Assembly: GCA_018241365.1 (NCBI GenBank)
Contig: JAFEDX010000196.1
Span: forward strand, 37,068 to 101,067
Direction of reading: 5' to 3'
Origin: Pseudomonadota bacterium
Lineage (GTDB): Bacteria; Pseudomonadota; Gammaproteobacteria; Xanthomonadales; Rhodanobacteraceae
Length of the DNA: 64,000 bases
In this document: one piece after another, positions 10,260 to 21,533 of the stretch
Layout: every line of letters begins with the position of its first letter
Numbering within the stretch: position 1 is the first letter of the stretch
Translations under genes and position numbers: made by a program
Notes under the pieces: generated by a model
What the model was told of the DNA's origin: nothing
What the model saw: only the letters and a program-made list of their open reading frames with translations
The model's database searches: none

Positions 10260-11624
10260 ATGAACGCAATCATCGTTGTCCCGGCGGAGCGCACGCTGTT
10301 CGGGCACCCCGTAGGCTTGGCTTACCTCGGTTTCACCGAGGCGTTCGAGCGTTTTTCGTACTACGGCATGCAGGGCCTGCTGGTCCTGTACATGACGGCG
10401 CAGCTGCTGCATCCGGAACACGCAGAAGCCGTGCTCGGTCTCGCCGGGCTGCGCGCCGCGGTCGAATCCGTCACCGGGCCGCTGTCCACCCAGGCCTTCG
10501 CAGCGGAGATTGCCGGGCTGTATGGCGGTTTCGTGTATGTCACGCCCATGCTGGGCGGCTGGATCGGTGACCGCTTCACCGGCCGCACCGCCGCCGTGAC
10601 CGCCGGCACCGGGCTGATGGCGGCGGGCCATCTGCTGATGGTGCTCGAGGCCTCTTTCCTGATCGCCCTGGTCCTGCTGGTGACCGGCGCGGGTTTGCTC
10701 AAGGGCAACATCAGCGCACAGGTCGGCGCGATGTACGCAGAACACGACCCGCGGCGCGGCGATGCCTTCAGCATCTTCAACGTGTTCATCAGCGCCGGCG
10801 GCTTCGTCGGCCCATTGGTGTGCGGCGCGCTGGGCGAGATGGTGGGCTGGCATTACGGTTTCGGCGCGGCGGGGATCATCGTGCTGTTCGCACTCGGCAT
10901 CTATCTGGCCGGACGGCGCTACCTGCCGCCCGATCCGCCGCGCAGCGCACGCACCTCCACCACCCGCGCGAAGCTCGATGCGCGCGAATGGCTGATCGTC
11001 GCCGCGCTGTTGCTGCTGCTGGTCATCCAGCTCCCGCCGGCGATCCTCGACACCCAGCAATACATCATCCTCGTGATTTGGGCGCGGGACCATGTCGAAC
11101 GCCACCTGTTCGGCTTCGAGATCCCGGTCAACTGGCTGCTCTCGATCGGCCCGCTGGCGATCATGGCGCTCACCCCGGCCGTGATCGCCTTGTGGCGCTG
11201 GCAGGGACGGCGCCAATGCGAGCCCAGCGAGATGGGCAAGATGGCGATCTCCGGCGTGATCTATGCCGTTGCCGCGCTGGTCATTGCGTGGGCGCCGATG
11301 GAAGCGGGAAAAACACACGTCGCCTGGGCGGTGGCTCATCTGGTTCTCGGCGCAGTGGGCATGCTGTTCGTGTGGCCGCTGGTGCTGGCGCTGATCTCGC
11401 GCGCGGCGCCGGCGCGGATTGCGTCGTTGATGATGGGTGTCGCTTTCTTCAGCATCGCCGTCTCAAGCTTTCTCGCCGGCTGGCTGGGTCAATATTACGA
11501 ACGCGTGGGCAACACGAACTTCTGGCTCATGCATACCGGCCTCGCGATCCTGAGCGCAGTGTTGTTCGCGGTCCTTGCGCGCCCGCTCAACCGGGTGTTC
11601 TCCACGGCTACCGCGCCTGTCTGA
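10260..11624 (+). CDS. POT-family proton-dependent oligopeptide transporter
   Basis: Inner-membrane di/tripeptide:H+ symporter of 454 residues with about 12 or more hydrophobic helices. The N-terminus carries the PTR2 signature (GFTEAFERFSYYGM, containing the conserved ExxERF-YY) followed by GGWIGDRFTGR between helices 2 and 3. The frame is open from 9360, but that extension is the antisense of ruvB. ATG 10260 follows GAGGGCGCC and the promoter at 10202-10230. It is the only + strand gene inside the ruv-tol block, which suggests a local insertion. Confidence 0.9.
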   Translation: MNAIIVVPAERTLFGHPVGLAYLGFTEAFERFSYYGMQGLLVLYMTAQLLHPEHAEAVLGLAGLRAAVESVTGPLSTQAFAAEIAGLYGGFVYVTPMLGGWIGDRFTGRTAAVTAGTGLMAAGHLLMVLEASFLIALVLLVTGAGLLKGNISAQVGAMYAEHDPRRGDAFSIFNVFISAGGFVGPLVCGALGEMVGWHYGFGAAGIIVLFALGIYLAGRRYLPPDPPRSARTSTTRAKLDAREWLIVAALLLLLVIQLPPAILDTQQYIILVIWARDHVERHLFGFEIPVNWLLSIGPLAIMALTPAVIALWRWQGRRQCEPSEMGKMAISGVIYAVAALVIAWAPMEAGKTHVAWAVAHLVLGAVGMLFVWPLVLALISRAAPARIASLMMGVAFFSIAVSSFLAGWLGQYYERVGNTNFWLMHTGLAILSAVLFAVLARPLNRVFSTATAPV

Positions 11625-11688
11625 GCCAAACAGGCTTGACCGCGGCGTCGGGGCAACGACGAGCTGGCCATTCCCCACACGGAACGCT

Positions 11689-13578
11689 TCAAATCTCCAC
11701 CTGTGTGCCGAGCTCCACCAGGCGGTTGCCGGGGATGTGGAAGAACGCGGTCGCGGGCAACGCGTTGCGGGCCATGAACGCGAACAATTTGTCGCGCCAC
11801 GGCGCCATGCCGGGACGCCTGGTGGCCACGACGTTTTCGCGCGACAGCACGAACGTGGTGTCCATGGTGTCGAACGCGAGCCCTTGCTTGGCGCAGTCCG
11901 CCAGCGCCGCCGGCACGTCGGGGGTCTCGGCGAAACCGAAGCGCAGCAGTAGCGCGTGGAAGGAATGCCCAAGCTCGTGCGCTTCGATGCGCTCGGCGGC
12001 TTCGGCAAACGGCGTTTCCAGCGTTTCGACGCTCAACAGCACGTTGCGCTCGTGCAACACCTTGAAGTGCTTCAGGCTGTGCAACAGCGCATGCGGCACC
12101 GCTTGCAGGTTGGCCGTCATGAACACCGCCGTGCCGGGCACGCTTACAGGCGGATGCTCTGCGATGCTGGCGATGAAGGGCTGCAACGCCAGCCCGCCGT
12201 GCTTGAGCTCGCGCAACACCAGTTCGCGCCCGCGCCGCCAGGTGGTCATCACGGTGAACACCAGCAAGCCCAGCGCCAGCGGGAACCAGCCCCCGTGCTC
12301 GACCTTCAGCAGGTTGGCGCCGAAAAACGCGCAATCGATGATCAGCAGCGGGATGCCCAGCGCGACCACCGCCAGCCAGTGCCAGTGCCACAGGCGCAAC
12401 GCCACCAGCAGCGCCAGCAGCGTGGTCGCCACCATCGTGCCGGTCACCGCGATGCCGTACGCGGCGCCGAGGTTCGCGGACGACCGGAACCCGATCACCG
12501 CCGCCAGCACCAGCACCAGCAGCATGCCGTTGATCCACGGCACGAAGATCTGCCCGGCCATCCGGTTCGAGGTGTGCACCACGCGCATGCGCGGCGAAAA
12601 CCCGAGCTGCATGGCTTCGCGCGTCATGGAATAGGCGCCGGAAATCACCGCCTGCGAGGCGATCACCGTGGCCGCAGCGGCCAGCACGATCATCGGTACC
12701 AGCAACGCGTGCGGCACCAGCAGGTAGAACGGATTGGCCGAGGCAGCCGAATTGCGCAACAGCAGCGCACCCTGCCCGAAGTAGTTCAGCAGCAGCGCCG
12801 GGAACACGAAGCCCAGCCAGGCGACGCGGATCGGCTGCTTGCCGAAGTGTCCCATGTCGGCGTACAGCGCTTCGGTGCCGGTCAACGCCAGCACGACGCC
12901 GCCCAACGCCACGAACGACGCGATCCCGTGCGATCGGAAAAAGTGGACGGCATGCAAGGGGTTCAACGCCTGCAGGATCTCCGGCGCTTGCAGAATCATG
13001 CGCAGGCCCAGCAACGCGATCACCACAAACCACACGCACATCACCGGCGCGAACAATCCGCCCACCCGCGCGGTGCCGAACTTCTGCAGCAGGAACAGGC
13101 CCAGCAGGATCACCACGCTGATCGGCACCACCCACGGCGTCAATGCCGGCGCCGCGACTTTCACGCCTTCGACCGCCGACAACACCGAGATGGCCGGCGT
13201 GATCACACCGTCGCCATAGAACAGCGCGGCGCCGAAGATCGCGACCAGCGCCACCAGCCAACGCAGCTTCGGCTTGCCGCGCACGCTGCGCTGCGCCAGG
13301 GCCATCAGGGCCATGATGCCGCCCTCGCCCTTGTTGTCGGCACGCATCACGAAGATCACGTATTTCAAGCAGACCACGATCACCAGCGCCCAGAACACCA
13401 GCGACAACACGCCGAAGATCGTCGCGCGGCTGACGCCGAGGCCATAATCGCTGCTGAAAACCTCCTGCAGGGTGTACAGCGGACTGGTGCCGAGGTCGCC
13501 GAACACCACGCCGATGGCACCGAAGGCCAGCGCGCGCAGCGAGGGCGATGGTTGCGAATTTGAATCCGTGGCCTGCAT
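11689..13578 (-). CDS. kup: Kup potassium uptake transporter (second copy)
   Basis: KUP/HAK/KT K+:H+ symporter of 629 residues. The N-terminus contains the family signature [18 protein letters not shown], followed by [39 protein letters not shown], about 12 helices, and a cytosolic C-terminal domain of about 180 residues. It is a tandem paralogue of the gene at 13918-15819 (same motifs, clearly diverged), separated by a 339-bp gap. It is convergent with the POT gene (64 bp apart). Confidence 0.95.
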   Translation of the reverse strand: MQATDSNSQPSPSLRALAFGAIGVVFGDLGTSPLYTLQEVFSSDYGLGVSRATIFGVLSLVFWALVIVVCLKYVIFVMRADNKGEGGIMALMALAQRSVRGKPKLRWLVALVAIFGAALFYGDGVITPAISVLSAVEGVKVAAPALTPWVVPISVVILLGLFLLQKFGTARVGGLFAPVMCVWFVVIALLGLRMILQAPEILQALNPLHAVHFFRSHGIASFVALGGVVLALTGTEALYADMGHFGKQPIRVAWLGFVFPALLLNYFGQGALLLRNSAASANPFYLLVPHALLVPMIVLAAAATVIASQAVISGAYSMTREAMQLGFSPRMRVVHTSNRMAGQIFVPWINGMLLVLVLAAVIGFRSSANLGAAYGIAVTGTMVATTLLALLVALRLWHWHWLAVVALGIPLLIIDCAFFGANLLKVEHGGWFPLALGLLVFTVMTTWRRGRELVLRELKHGGLALQPFIASIAEHPPVSVPGTAVFMTANLQAVPHALLHSLKHFKVLHERNVLLSVETLETPFAEAAERIEAHELGHSFHALLLRFGFAETPDVPAALADCAKQGLAFDTMDTTFVLSRENVVATRRPGMAPWRDKLFAFMARNALPATAFFHIPGNRLVELGTQVEI

Positions 13579-13917
13579 GCCCCTGCCCGCAGTGTCCCGA
13601 AGTGGGCGCGAAGTGTAATGCCGCGGGCGTGACGGGAATGCAAGGCTCCCACAATGGCAGACTGCGGTTCAGGTTTGTGCGAGACCGGCAGCGACATCGC
13701 GTATTCGGCACACGGACGTGCCGACGTGGAAGACACGCCGTGTCTGACGCGGCAAACGTGGCGCAGCTTCGCCGCGACCGTTTGCTTGCACTGTGTCCGC
13801 AGGAGCGGGCACGAATGGCGAAGCCGGTCCGAAGGGCAAGCACCATGGATGACGCGAGTAAACCGCGGCAGAGCCTGCCCCGGACTTGATCCGGGGATGC
13901 CCGGTTTTGCAGATCAG
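13579..13917. other. Gap between kup paralogues with hairpin repeat
   Basis: No convincing gene. Near the end of the first kup, arms CCCCGGA (13878-13884) and TCCGGGG (13890-13896) form a GC-rich 7-bp hairpin with a 5-nt loop and no T-run. It lies in a stretch that looks like a translated-type intergenic repeat (reading, for example, CLPRT or RACPGLDPG in different frames). The rest holds nothing I can name. The promoter of the second kup should lie just above 13578. Confidence 0.5.
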
Positions 13918-15819
13918 TCAGATCTCGACCTGCGCACCCAGCTCGATCAGCCGGTTGCCGGGGATGCTGAAGAACGCGGTGGCCGGCAACGCGTTGCGGG
14001 CCAGGAACGCGAACAGCTTGTCGCGCCACAGCGCCATGCCGGGGCGTTTGGTGGCGACGATGGTTTCGCGTGACAGGAAAAACGTGGTGTCCATCATCTG
14101 GATGTCGAGGCCGCGTTTGGCGCATTCGTGCAGTGCCACAGGCACGTTGGGATCGTCGGCAAAGCCGAAGCGCAGCACCAGCTTCTGGAAATCATGCCCG
14201 AGATCGGCCAGTTCGATGCGCTCATCGGGATCGGCATGCGGCGTTTCCAGAGTATCCACCGTCAGGATCACGTTGCGCCGGTGCAGCACCTTGTTGTGCT
14301 TGAGGTTGTGCAGCAGCGCGTGCGGTACGGCATCCGGATCGCTGACCAGGAAAATCGCGGTGCCTTCCACGCGCGTCGGCGGATGCTCGGCAAGGTTCTC
14401 GATGAACGGCGCCAGCGCGAGACCGCCGTGTTTCAACGCACGCAACACCAGCTCGCGCCCGCGCCGCCAGGTGGTCAGCACGGTGAACACCGCCAGCCCC
14501 AGCACCAGCGGGAACCAGCCACCGTCCTCGACCTTGAGGGTGTTGGCAGCGAAGAACGACAGGTCGATGGTGAGGAAGAACAGGCCTAGCGCGATGATGG
14601 CGGCAAGGTTCCACTTCCACATCCGCCACGCGACGATCAGGAACAGCGTGGTGTCGATCGCCATGGTGCCGGTCACCGCGATGCCGTAGGCGCCGGCCAG
14701 CGCGTTGGACGAACCGAAGCCGATCACCACCAGCACCACCAGGATCATCAGCAGGCGGTTGACCCACGGCAGGTAGATTTGCCCGACTTCCTCGTTGGAG
14801 GTATGCACCACCGGCATGCGCGGCAGGAAGCCGAGCTGGATGGCCTGCCGCATGATCGAGAACGAACCCGCGATCACGGCCTGCGAGGCGATCACCGCCG
14901 CCGCGGTCGCCAGCGCGATCATCGGATACAGCGCCCACTCGGGCACGGCGAGATAGAACGGGTTGCTGGAGGCCTCGGGGTTGTGGATCAGCAAGGCGCC
15001 CTGCCCCAGGTAATTCAGCATCAGGCCCGGCATCACGAAGCTGTACCACGCAACCCGGATCGGGTTGCGCCCGAAATGGCCCATGTCGGCATACAGCGCT
15101 TCCGCGCCGGTCACGCACAGCACCACCGCGCCCAGCACCAGGAAACCGCCGGCACCATGGTGCGCGAAGAAGTGCAAGCCATACCACGGATTGATCGCGC
15201 GCAGCACCAGCGGGTGCTGCACGATGTTGTACACGCCAACCAGGCCGATCGCCACGAACCAGACGCACATCACCGGCCCGAATACGCTGCCGACCTTGCC
15301 GGTGCCGCGCTTTTGGATCAGGAACAGCGCCACCAGCACGGCCACCGCGATCCACACCACCCAGTGCGCCAGCTGCGGCGCCGCGACCTCCAGGCCTTCC
15401 ACGGCGGACAGCACCGTGATTGACGGCGTGATCACGCCATCGCCGAAGAACAGCGCTGCGCCGAGCACCGCGGCGAGGATCACCAGCCGGCGCGTGCGCG
15501 GATACTGGCGCGTGGCGCGCTGCGCCAAGGCCATCATCGCCATGATGCCGCCTTCGCCCTTGTTGTCCGCGCGCATGATGAAGGTGACGTACTTCAGCGC
15601 CACCACGATCAGCAGCGTCCACAGCACCAGCGACAACACGCCCAGCACGTTCGCGGGCGTGACCGGCATGCCGTGCTGGTCGCTGAAGGCCTCGCTGAAG
15701 GTGTACAGCGGGCTGGTGCCGAGGTCGCCGAACACCACGCCGATCGCGCCGACCATCAGCACCGGCAGGGTTTTTTTCCCGGCTTCGCCGGACGCCGCGG
15801 CGGCGGGCTGGTCGCTCAT
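13918..15819 (-). CDS. kup: Kup potassium uptake transporter (first copy)
   Basis: KUP-family K+ transporter of 633 residues. Signature [22 protein letters not shown], then [37 protein letters not shown], about 12 transmembrane helices and a soluble C-terminal domain. Its ATG overlaps the ruvA stop (ATGA), so it is translated as part of the yebC-ruvCA operon. This is the position of kup in related Xanthomonadales, making this the probable ancestral copy and the downstream one the duplicate. Confidence 0.95.
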   Translation of the reverse strand: MSDQPAAAASGEAGKKTLPVLMVGAIGVVFGDLGTSPLYTFSEAFSDQHGMPVTPANVLGVLSLVLWTLLIVVALKYVTFIMRADNKGEGGIMAMMALAQRATRQYPRTRRLVILAAVLGAALFFGDGVITPSITVLSAVEGLEVAAPQLAHWVVWIAVAVLVALFLIQKRGTGKVGSVFGPVMCVWFVAIGLVGVYNIVQHPLVLRAINPWYGLHFFAHHGAGGFLVLGAVVLCVTGAEALYADMGHFGRNPIRVAWYSFVMPGLMLNYLGQGALLIHNPEASSNPFYLAVPEWALYPMIALATAAAVIASQAVIAGSFSIMRQAIQLGFLPRMPVVHTSNEEVGQIYLPWVNRLLMILVVLVVIGFGSSNALAGAYGIAVTGTMAIDTTLFLIVAWRMWKWNLAAIIALGLFFLTIDLSFFAANTLKVEDGGWFPLVLGLAVFTVLTTWRRGRELVLRALKHGGLALAPFIENLAEHPPTRVEGTAIFLVSDPDAVPHALLHNLKHNKVLHRRNVILTVDTLETPHADPDERIELADLGHDFQKLVLRFGFADDPNVPVALHECAKRGLDIQMMDTTFFLSRETIVATKRPGMALWRDKLFAFLARNALPATAFFSIPGNRLIELGAQVEI

Positions 15820-16409
15820 CGCCCCAGCGCCGCCTTGAGTGCCTTGCGGATGATGGCCTCGGCATCGTCGCCTTCGGACGCCGATGCGGCGGCAAGCCGC
15901 GCAGCCTCGGCTGGCTTGTAGCCCAGTTGTTGCAGCGCCGCCTCGGCTTCGCCGCGCGGATCGCGCGGAAGCGCGGAACGCCCGCTTCCGGGCACCGGCG
16001 CCACCGCATGGGCAACGCGATCGCGCAGTTCCACCACGATGCGCTCGGCGGTCTTCTTGCCGATGCCGGGGATGCGCGTCAACGCGGCGATGTCACCGGC
16101 CTGCACCAGCCGCGCGAATTCGTCCGTCGATACGCCCGACAACACCGCCAACGAAATCCTTGCGCCGATCCCGGAAACCTTCTGCAGGTCGCGGAACAGC
16201 ACGCGCTCGTCCTCGCGCAGGAAGCCGTACAGCGCGACGGTATCTTCCTTGTGCGCGTAGTGCGTCAGCAGCACCACTTCCTTGCCGATGTCCGGCAGGT
16301 CATACAGGGTGGACATCGGCACTTCCAGCTCGTAGCCGACGCCCCCGACTTCCACCAGCACCCACGGTGGGCGCTTGGCGACAAGGATTCCCCGCAGTCG
16401 GCCAATCAT
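15816..16409 (-). CDS. ruvA: Holliday junction binding protein RuvA
   Basis: DNA-binding tetramer that targets RuvB to junctions. The 197-residue product begins MIGRLRGIL and contains an N-terminal OB fold, a helix-hairpin-helix region ([16 protein letters not shown] and [19 protein letters not shown]), and a C-terminal domain III that binds RuvB. The ATG at 16409 overlaps the ruvC stop by 4 nt. The upstream in-frame ATG at 16424 would add five residues absent from the family. Confidence 0.96.
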   Translation of the reverse strand: MIGRLRGILVAKRPPWVLVEVGGVGYELEVPMSTLYDLPDIGKEVVLLTHYAHKEDTVALYGFLREDERVLFRDLQKVSGIGARISLAVLSGVSTDEFARLVQAGDIAALTRIPGIGKKTAERIVVELRDRVAHAVAPVPGSGRSALPRDPRGEAEAALQQLGYKPAEAARLAAASASEGDDAEAIIRKALKAALGR

Positions 16410-16942
16410 CGCCGGCGTCCCCACGCCGCCGCGGCAATCCCGGTGCGTGCTTCGCTGGCGCGCAGGTGCGCGTGGGTGATCGCGATGGCCAGCGCATCGG
16501 CGGCGTCGGCCTGTACGGGTTCGCGCAGGTTCAACAGGATGCCGATCATGTGCTGCACCTGTTCCTTGCCGGCGTGGCCCTTGCCCACCACCGCCTGCTT
16601 GACCGCATTCGGCGCGTACTCCGCCACCGGCAGGCCGCGCCCGACGACCGCGCAGATCGCGGCGCCGCGCGCCTGTCCGAGCTTCAACGCGGAGTCGGCG
16701 TTCCTGGCCATGAACACGCGCTCGATCGCGGCTTCGGCCGGCGCGTGCGCGTCAATGATGCCGCCGAGTTCGTCGTAGATGCGTTTCAGGCGCAACGGGA
16801 ACGTCTCCTCGCCGGCCACCTGCAGCGTCGCACGAAACACGCAACGCAGCTTCCCCCCGGCATCGGCCTCAATGATACCGACGCCGGTGCGCTGGCTGCC
16901 GGGATCGATGCCCAGAATGCGCAGCGGTGCGGCGCCGGTCAC
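16406..16942 (-). CDS. ruvC: Holliday junction resolvase RuvC
   Basis: Endonuclease resolving Holliday junctions (about 178 residues). [17 protein letters not shown] carries the first catalytic Asp, [14 protein letters not shown] the catalytic Glu, and [14 protein letters not shown] the C-terminal acidic pair. Two non-ATG starts are possible. TTG 16948 overlaps the yebC stop, and GTG 16942 lies 2 nt after it. I prefer the GTG because GGCGGG sits 6 nt upstream of it, whereas it would touch the TTG. Confidence 0.94.
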   Translation of the reverse strand: MTGAAPLRILGIDPGSQRTGVGIIEADAGGKLRCVFRATLQVAGEETFPLRLKRIYDELGGIIDAHAPAEAAIERVFMARNADSALKLGQARGAAICAVVGRGLPVAEYAPNAVKQAVVGKGHAGKEQVQHMIGILLNLREPVQADAADALAIAITHAHLRASEARTGIAAAAWGRRR

Positions 16943-16944
16943 GT

Positions 16945-17667
16945 TCAACCCGCCGGCAGGTCCGCGTTGGAATGCACGGCCTGCACGTCGTCGAGTTCCT
17001 CCAGCCGCGCCAGCAACCCTTGTACCGCTTCGACCTGGTCGGTGGCCACGGGCACGTCAAGTTCCGCGCGCATGGTCACTTCGGCGTGGCCGGGTTTGAA
17101 GCCCGCCTTCTCCATCGCGGCGCGCACCACTTCGAACGATTCCGGTGTGGTCAGCACGTCGATCTGGCCGTCTTCCGGCCACACCTTCACGTCCTCGGCG
17201 CCGGCTTCGATCGCGGCATCGGTCACCCGGTCTTCGCCGGCGCTTTTCTCATACGACAACACGCCGATCCGGTGGAACAGGTAGGCCACCGAACCATCGG
17301 TGCCAAGGTTGCCGCCGAATTTCTGGAACGCATGGCGCACGTCGGAAATGGTGCGCTGGCGGTTGTCGGTGACGCACTCGACCAGCACCGCGACGCCGCC
17401 GGGAGCGTAACCCTCGAAATGCAGTTCTTCATAGACCACGCCTTCGAGTTCGCCGGTAGCTTTCTTGATCGCGCGCTCGATGTTGTCCTTGGGCATCGAC
17501 ACCGCCATGGCCTTGTCGACCGCGGTACGCAAACGGGCATTGCCGTTGACGTCGCCGCCGCCGGCGCGCGCAGCGACCATGATTTCGCGTACCAGCTTGG
17601 TGAAGGCCTGGCCGCGCTTGGCATCCTGCGCGTTCTTGCGGCCGGCGATGGAAGGACCTCGTCCCAT
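16945..17667 (-). CDS. yebC: YebC/PmpR-family regulatory protein
   Basis: Conserved cytoplasmic protein (240 residues; TACO1/YebC family, implicated in transcription regulation and in relieving ribosome stalling). The N-terminus reads [20 protein letters not shown], with the family core [16 protein letters not shown] and YEGYAPGG-like [16 protein letters not shown]. It heads the yebC-ruvCA-kup run. The start ATG at 17667 lies 43 nt after the aspS stop. Confidence 0.96.
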   Translation of the reverse strand: MGRGPSIAGRKNAQDAKRGQAFTKLVREIMVAARAGGGDVNGNARLRTAVDKAMAVSMPKDNIERAIKKATGELEGVVYEELHFEGYAPGGVAVLVECVTDNRQRTISDVRHAFQKFGGNLGTDGSVAYLFHRIGVLSYEKSAGEDRVTDAAIEAGAEDVKVWPEDGQIDVLTTPESFEVVRAAMEKAGFKPGHAEVTMRAELDVPVATDQVEAVQGLLARLEELDDVQAVHSNADLPAG

Positions 17668-17710
17668 GGGGAATCCGTGTTCGGTGATGAAGGGGCCAGA
17701 TTCTACCGGT

Positions 17711-19486
17711 TCACCCGTCCCCTTTGCGTACCGGGTCCAGCGTGCGAACGTGCAATTCTGCCAGTTGCTTCGCGTCGATCGGACTGGGCGCGTCGGTCAT
17801 CAGGTCCTGCGCGCTGGTGGTCTTGGGGAAGGCAATCACGTCGCGGATGGCTTCGGTACCGCCGATCAGCATGGCGAGGCGATCGATGCCGAAGGCGATG
17901 CCGCCGTGCGGCGGTGCGCCCATCTTCAGCGCATCCAGCAGGAAGCCAAATTTGGCGCGCGCCTCGGCCTCGCCGATACCCAGCAGGCGGAACACCGCGC
18001 TCTGCATCTCCGGCGTGTGGATGCGGATCGAGCCGCCGCCGATCTCGGCGCCGTTCAGCACCATGTCGTAGCCGCGGCTGACCGCGTGCGCGGGATCGGC
18101 GGCCAGCGCCTGCGCATCATCGACCTTGGGCGCGGTAAAGGGATGGTGCAAGGCGACGTGGCGCCGCTCGGTCTCGTCGTACTCGAACATCGGGAAATCG
18201 GTGACCCACAGCGGTTGCCAGCCTTCCACGACCAAGCCGCGATCGCGCGCCACTTTCAATCGCAGCGCACCCATGAAATCGCTGACGGTTTTCCACTTGC
18301 CGGCTCCGAACAGCAGCGCGTCGCCGTTCTGTGCGCCGGTTCTTTGCAGGATCGCCGCCAGCGTTGCCTCGTCGAGGAATTTCGCGACCGGTGAATTCAC
18401 GCCTTGCAGTCCCTTGGCCGCGTCTTCCACCTTGAGCCACGCCAAACCCTTCGCGCCGAATTTCGCTGCGTACGCGGCGTAGTCGTCGAGCTGCTTGCGC
18501 GAAAGCTCATGTCCACCCGGGACGCGCAGCGCCGCGACGCGGCCATCGGGATCGTTGGCGGGACCGGCGAACACTTTGAACTCAAGGTGTTTCACGGCGT
18601 CGGCAATGTCGACCAATTCCAGCTCGATACGCAGGTCTGGCTTGTCCGAACCGTAGCGCGTCATCGCCTCCAGCCAGGTCATGCGCGGGAACGGATCGGC
18701 CAGTTCGATGCCACCGACATCAAAGAACACTTCGCGGAGCATCGACTCGACGCAATCCTGCACGTCGCGTTCCTCGACGAACGCGAACTCCATGTCGAGC
18801 TGGGTGAATTCCGGCTGGCGGTCGGCGCGCAGGTCCTCATCGCGGAAGCAGCGTGCGATCTGGTAGTAGCGGTCGAAGCCCGCAATCATCAACAGCTGCT
18901 TGAACAACTGTGGCGATTGCGGCAGCGCGTAGAAGTGGCCCGTGTGCACGCGCGAGGGCACCAGGTAATCGCGCGCGCCTTCCGGTGTCGCCTTGGTGAG
19001 GATCGGCGTTTCGATGTCCTGGAAACCGCGCGCGTCCAGCCAGCGGCGCAAAGCCTGCACCAGCTTGATGCGGGTGCGCATGACCTTCTGCATCTCCGGG
19101 CGGCGCAGGTCGAGGTAGCGGTACTTCAACCGCATTTCCTCATTGGGATTCTCGTGCAACGCGAACGGCAGGTCGCGCGCGGCGTTCAGCAGCTCGATCG
19201 ACTCGGCGACGACTTCGTAATGACCGGTCGGGATCTTCTCGTTGAGGTTCGAGCGCACGCGCACCGTGCCGCTGACGCGCAGGCAGTCCTCGTAACCGGT
19301 CTTCGAGGCGATCTTGAACACCTCGGCGTGGTCGGGATCGGCCACGACCTGCACGATGCCCTCGTGGTCGCGCAGGTCGATGAAGACCACGCCGCCATGG
19401 TCGCGGCGCGCGTCCGCCCACCCGCACAGGGTTACCTTCCGGCCGACTTCGTTCGCGCCGATCAGACCGCAATAATGGCTACGCAT
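17711..19486 (-). CDS. aspS: Aspartyl-tRNA synthetase
   Basis: Class II synthetase charging tRNA-Asp (591 residues, the usual bacterial length with a GAD insertion domain). It has an N-terminal OB fold ([23 protein letters not shown]), motif 2 [18 protein letters not shown], and motif 3 [13 protein letters not shown] near the C-terminus. The frame reaches a GTG at 19504, but ATG 19486 ([10 protein letters not shown]) matches the family N-terminus. It is followed closely by yebC and ruvC. Confidence 0.97.
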   Translation of the reverse strand: MRSHYCGLIGANEVGRKVTLCGWADARRDHGGVVFIDLRDHEGIVQVVADPDHAEVFKIASKTGYEDCLRVSGTVRVRSNLNEKIPTGHYEVVAESIELLNAARDLPFALHENPNEEMRLKYRYLDLRRPEMQKVMRTRIKLVQALRRWLDARGFQDIETPILTKATPEGARDYLVPSRVHTGHFYALPQSPQLFKQLLMIAGFDRYYQIARCFRDEDLRADRQPEFTQLDMEFAFVEERDVQDCVESMLREVFFDVGGIELADPFPRMTWLEAMTRYGSDKPDLRIELELVDIADAVKHLEFKVFAGPANDPDGRVAALRVPGGHELSRKQLDDYAAYAAKFGAKGLAWLKVEDAAKGLQGVNSPVAKFLDEATLAAILQRTGAQNGDALLFGAGKWKTVSDFMGALRLKVARDRGLVVEGWQPLWVTDFPMFEYDETERRHVALHHPFTAPKVDDAQALAADPAHAVSRGYDMVLNGAEIGGGSIRIHTPEMQSAVFRLLGIGEAEARAKFGFLLDALKMGAPPHGGIAFGIDRLAMLIGGTEAIRDVIAFPKTTSAQDLMTDAPSPIDAKQLAELHVRTLDPVRKGDG

Positions 19487-19564
19487 CACCCGCCGCACTC
19501 CCACGCGCCCACCGATGGTGAGCCGAACCGGGAATGCTAAGCGCCGCGTTGCTGCGGCGCAATA

Positions 19565-21370
19565 TCAGCCACGCTCGCGCTGGCGCGAACGCAGCAGCAG
19601 CTTGTCCGCGCGGCGCAGGGTGGATTCCAGCGGCTCGTCGGCCTCGCGCACCGCCCAGCCCAGCGAGAACACCGCGGGCATGCCGTCGCGCGAGGATTTG
19701 GCGAGGCGTTCGGCCAGCTCGCGCACGGTGTTCTCGGTGGCGTGGGGCATCACCACCGCGAACTCGTCGCCGCCCATGCGCACCACCACGTCGCCCGACC
19801 CGGCGGTGTTGCGCAGCAGCTTCGCCACGTCGCGCAACACTTCGTCGCCGCGCGCGCGGCCCTCGCTGGCATTCAACTGGCGGAAGTAGTCGATATCCAG
19901 CACCACGCAGCCCCACGTCTGGTCGTGCGCCGTCTGCAAGGCAAACGCATCGAGGAACCGCCGCGTACGGCAGCCGGTCAACGCATCCAGCTGGTTCTGG
20001 TCCTGCAGGCGCAGCTCGTAACGGTGGCGCAGGGTCACGTCCTGCGCGGCGCCCAGCACGTACGGCGCGGGCTCGGCATCGGGATAGCACACGAACTGGT
20101 ATTGCCACACGCGGCGCTCGCCGTTGCGCGCCACGAAATGCAGCACGCCTGCGTCGCGCCGCATGCTGTGGATGCGGTCGAGGTAATCGCGCCATTCCGC
20201 GTGCGCCTCGTCGGCCACGAAATCGGCCAGCTGCCGGCCAATCATGGCCTCGCGATCGTGGCCGAGCGCATGCGCCAGCGCATCATTGACCCGCAGCAGG
20301 CGGCCCTGCATGTCGTGCATCCAGACCATCGCGAGGCCGGATTCCACCAGGTCGTCGTAGCGTGCCGCGCATTCGTGCAGGGCCTGTTTGGCCGCGCGTT
20401 CGCCCGACAGGTCGCGCACCAGCATGATGCGCGCGGGGGGCTCGGCGTGCGGCAGGTTGCCGATGTCGGTGAGCACGTCGAACCGCTCGCCGTTGGCACG
20501 GACCTGCCGCCAGGCCACGCTGCCGGGAGGCACGGCGCGGCCGTCGTCGCGCAGGTAGGCGCGCAGGCGATCGGCCTCGTCGGGCGCGAACAATTCGGTG
20601 ATCCGCATCTGCTGCATGCGCTGGCGGTCATGGCCGTAGCACCGTTCGGCCGCGGCATTGGCCCTGAGGATGCGCTTGTCGCCGCTGGCGAACAGCACCA
20701 CCGGCAACGGATTCAGGTCGAACCAGGCACGGGTTTCGTCGGCGCGCCGGCGGTTGAGTTTTTGCAGGTCGATCTCGTCGGTGATGTCGCGGGCCACGCC
20801 GACCAGCCCCACGACCCGCCCGCGTGCGTCGTGCAGCGGCTTCTTGGAAACCAGGAAGCTGCGCTCGCCGCCGGGCGTCGTCTGGGATTCGCGGAACATG
20901 GTCGGCAGGTCGCGATCCAGGCACACGCGGTCGTTCTCCTCGAACGCCAGCGATTCGTCTCCCGGCTGCAGCTCGCTGTCGCGATGGCCGATCACGTCGG
21001 CCGGGCGGCGCCCGATCAACGCGGCCGCCGCCTCGTTCACGAACAGGTAGCGATGGTGGGCATCCTTGACGAACACCGGGCCGTCGTTGTGTTCGCACAG
21101 CAATTGCGCCAGTTCGTTGAGCCGGCGCAGGCTGCCGAGCATCGCCACCAGTACCCAGCCCGTGGCCGCCAGCACCAGCACGCCGGCCAGCGCCAGCCAC
21201 GGGCCGACCTTGCCGACCTCGTCGATCACGCCACCGGTTTCGGCCAGCACACCCAGCAACGCCGCAGGAGCCACCAGCAACGCCAAGCCGCACCATCCGA
21301 GCCAACGCAGCGACGCGCGTGCGCCGGGTATGGCTCCGAGTATGCCGAATTGTCCCCTGACCTTTGCCAC
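19565..21370 (-). CDS. Membrane PAS-GGDEF diguanylate cyclase
   Basis: Predicted c-di-GMP synthase of 601 residues. Two N-terminal transmembrane segments (about 25-45 and 57-78) are followed by three PAS-like domains (DGPVFVKDAHHRYLFVNEAA; PLPVVLFASGDKRILRANAA; DLVESGLAMVWMHD) and a GGDEF domain with the intact active site VRMGGDEFAVV. I do not see the RxxD inhibitory site five residues before GGDEF. The start is GTG 21370, chosen because GGAG lies 7 nt upstream; the TTG at 21400 has no ribosome site. It stands alone, 79 nt before aspS. Confidence 0.92.
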   Translation of the reverse strand: MAKVRGQFGILGAIPGARASLRWLGWCGLALLVAPAALLGVLAETGGVIDEVGKVGPWLALAGVLVLAATGWVLVAMLGSLRRLNELAQLLCEHNDGPVFVKDAHHRYLFVNEAAAALIGRRPADVIGHRDSELQPGDESLAFEENDRVCLDRDLPTMFRESQTTPGGERSFLVSKKPLHDARGRVVGLVGVARDITDEIDLQKLNRRRADETRAWFDLNPLPVVLFASGDKRILRANAAAERCYGHDRQRMQQMRITELFAPDEADRLRAYLRDDGRAVPPGSVAWRQVRANGERFDVLTDIGNLPHAEPPARIMLVRDLSGERAAKQALHECAARYDDLVESGLAMVWMHDMQGRLLRVNDALAHALGHDREAMIGRQLADFVADEAHAEWRDYLDRIHSMRRDAGVLHFVARNGERRVWQYQFVCYPDAEPAPYVLGAAQDVTLRHRYELRLQDQNQLDALTGCRTRRFLDAFALQTAHDQTWGCVVLDIDYFRQLNASEGRARGDEVLRDVAKLLRNTAGSGDVVVRMGGDEFAVVMPHATENTVRELAERLAKSSRDGMPAVFSLGWAVREADEPLESTLRRADKLLLRSRQRERG

Positions 21371-21533
21371 GACGTCTCCAGGACGACCCCTGCGCCGCAA
21401 AACCGCGGCATCACGACGTCAAGTGCAAGAGGCGTGCTCGCACTGGCATCGATCGTGCCAGCGTGACAGTTGTTGACCCGACGACCCGTCATTTGTAGAC
21501 GGAAGTCTCAACCCCCGGGTGCACCGCGACCCG

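Noticed and set aside
13579..13889. Short + strand frames between the two kup genes
   Set aside because: No ribosome sites or conserved motifs; the composition matches translated intergenic repeat sequence in several frames at once.
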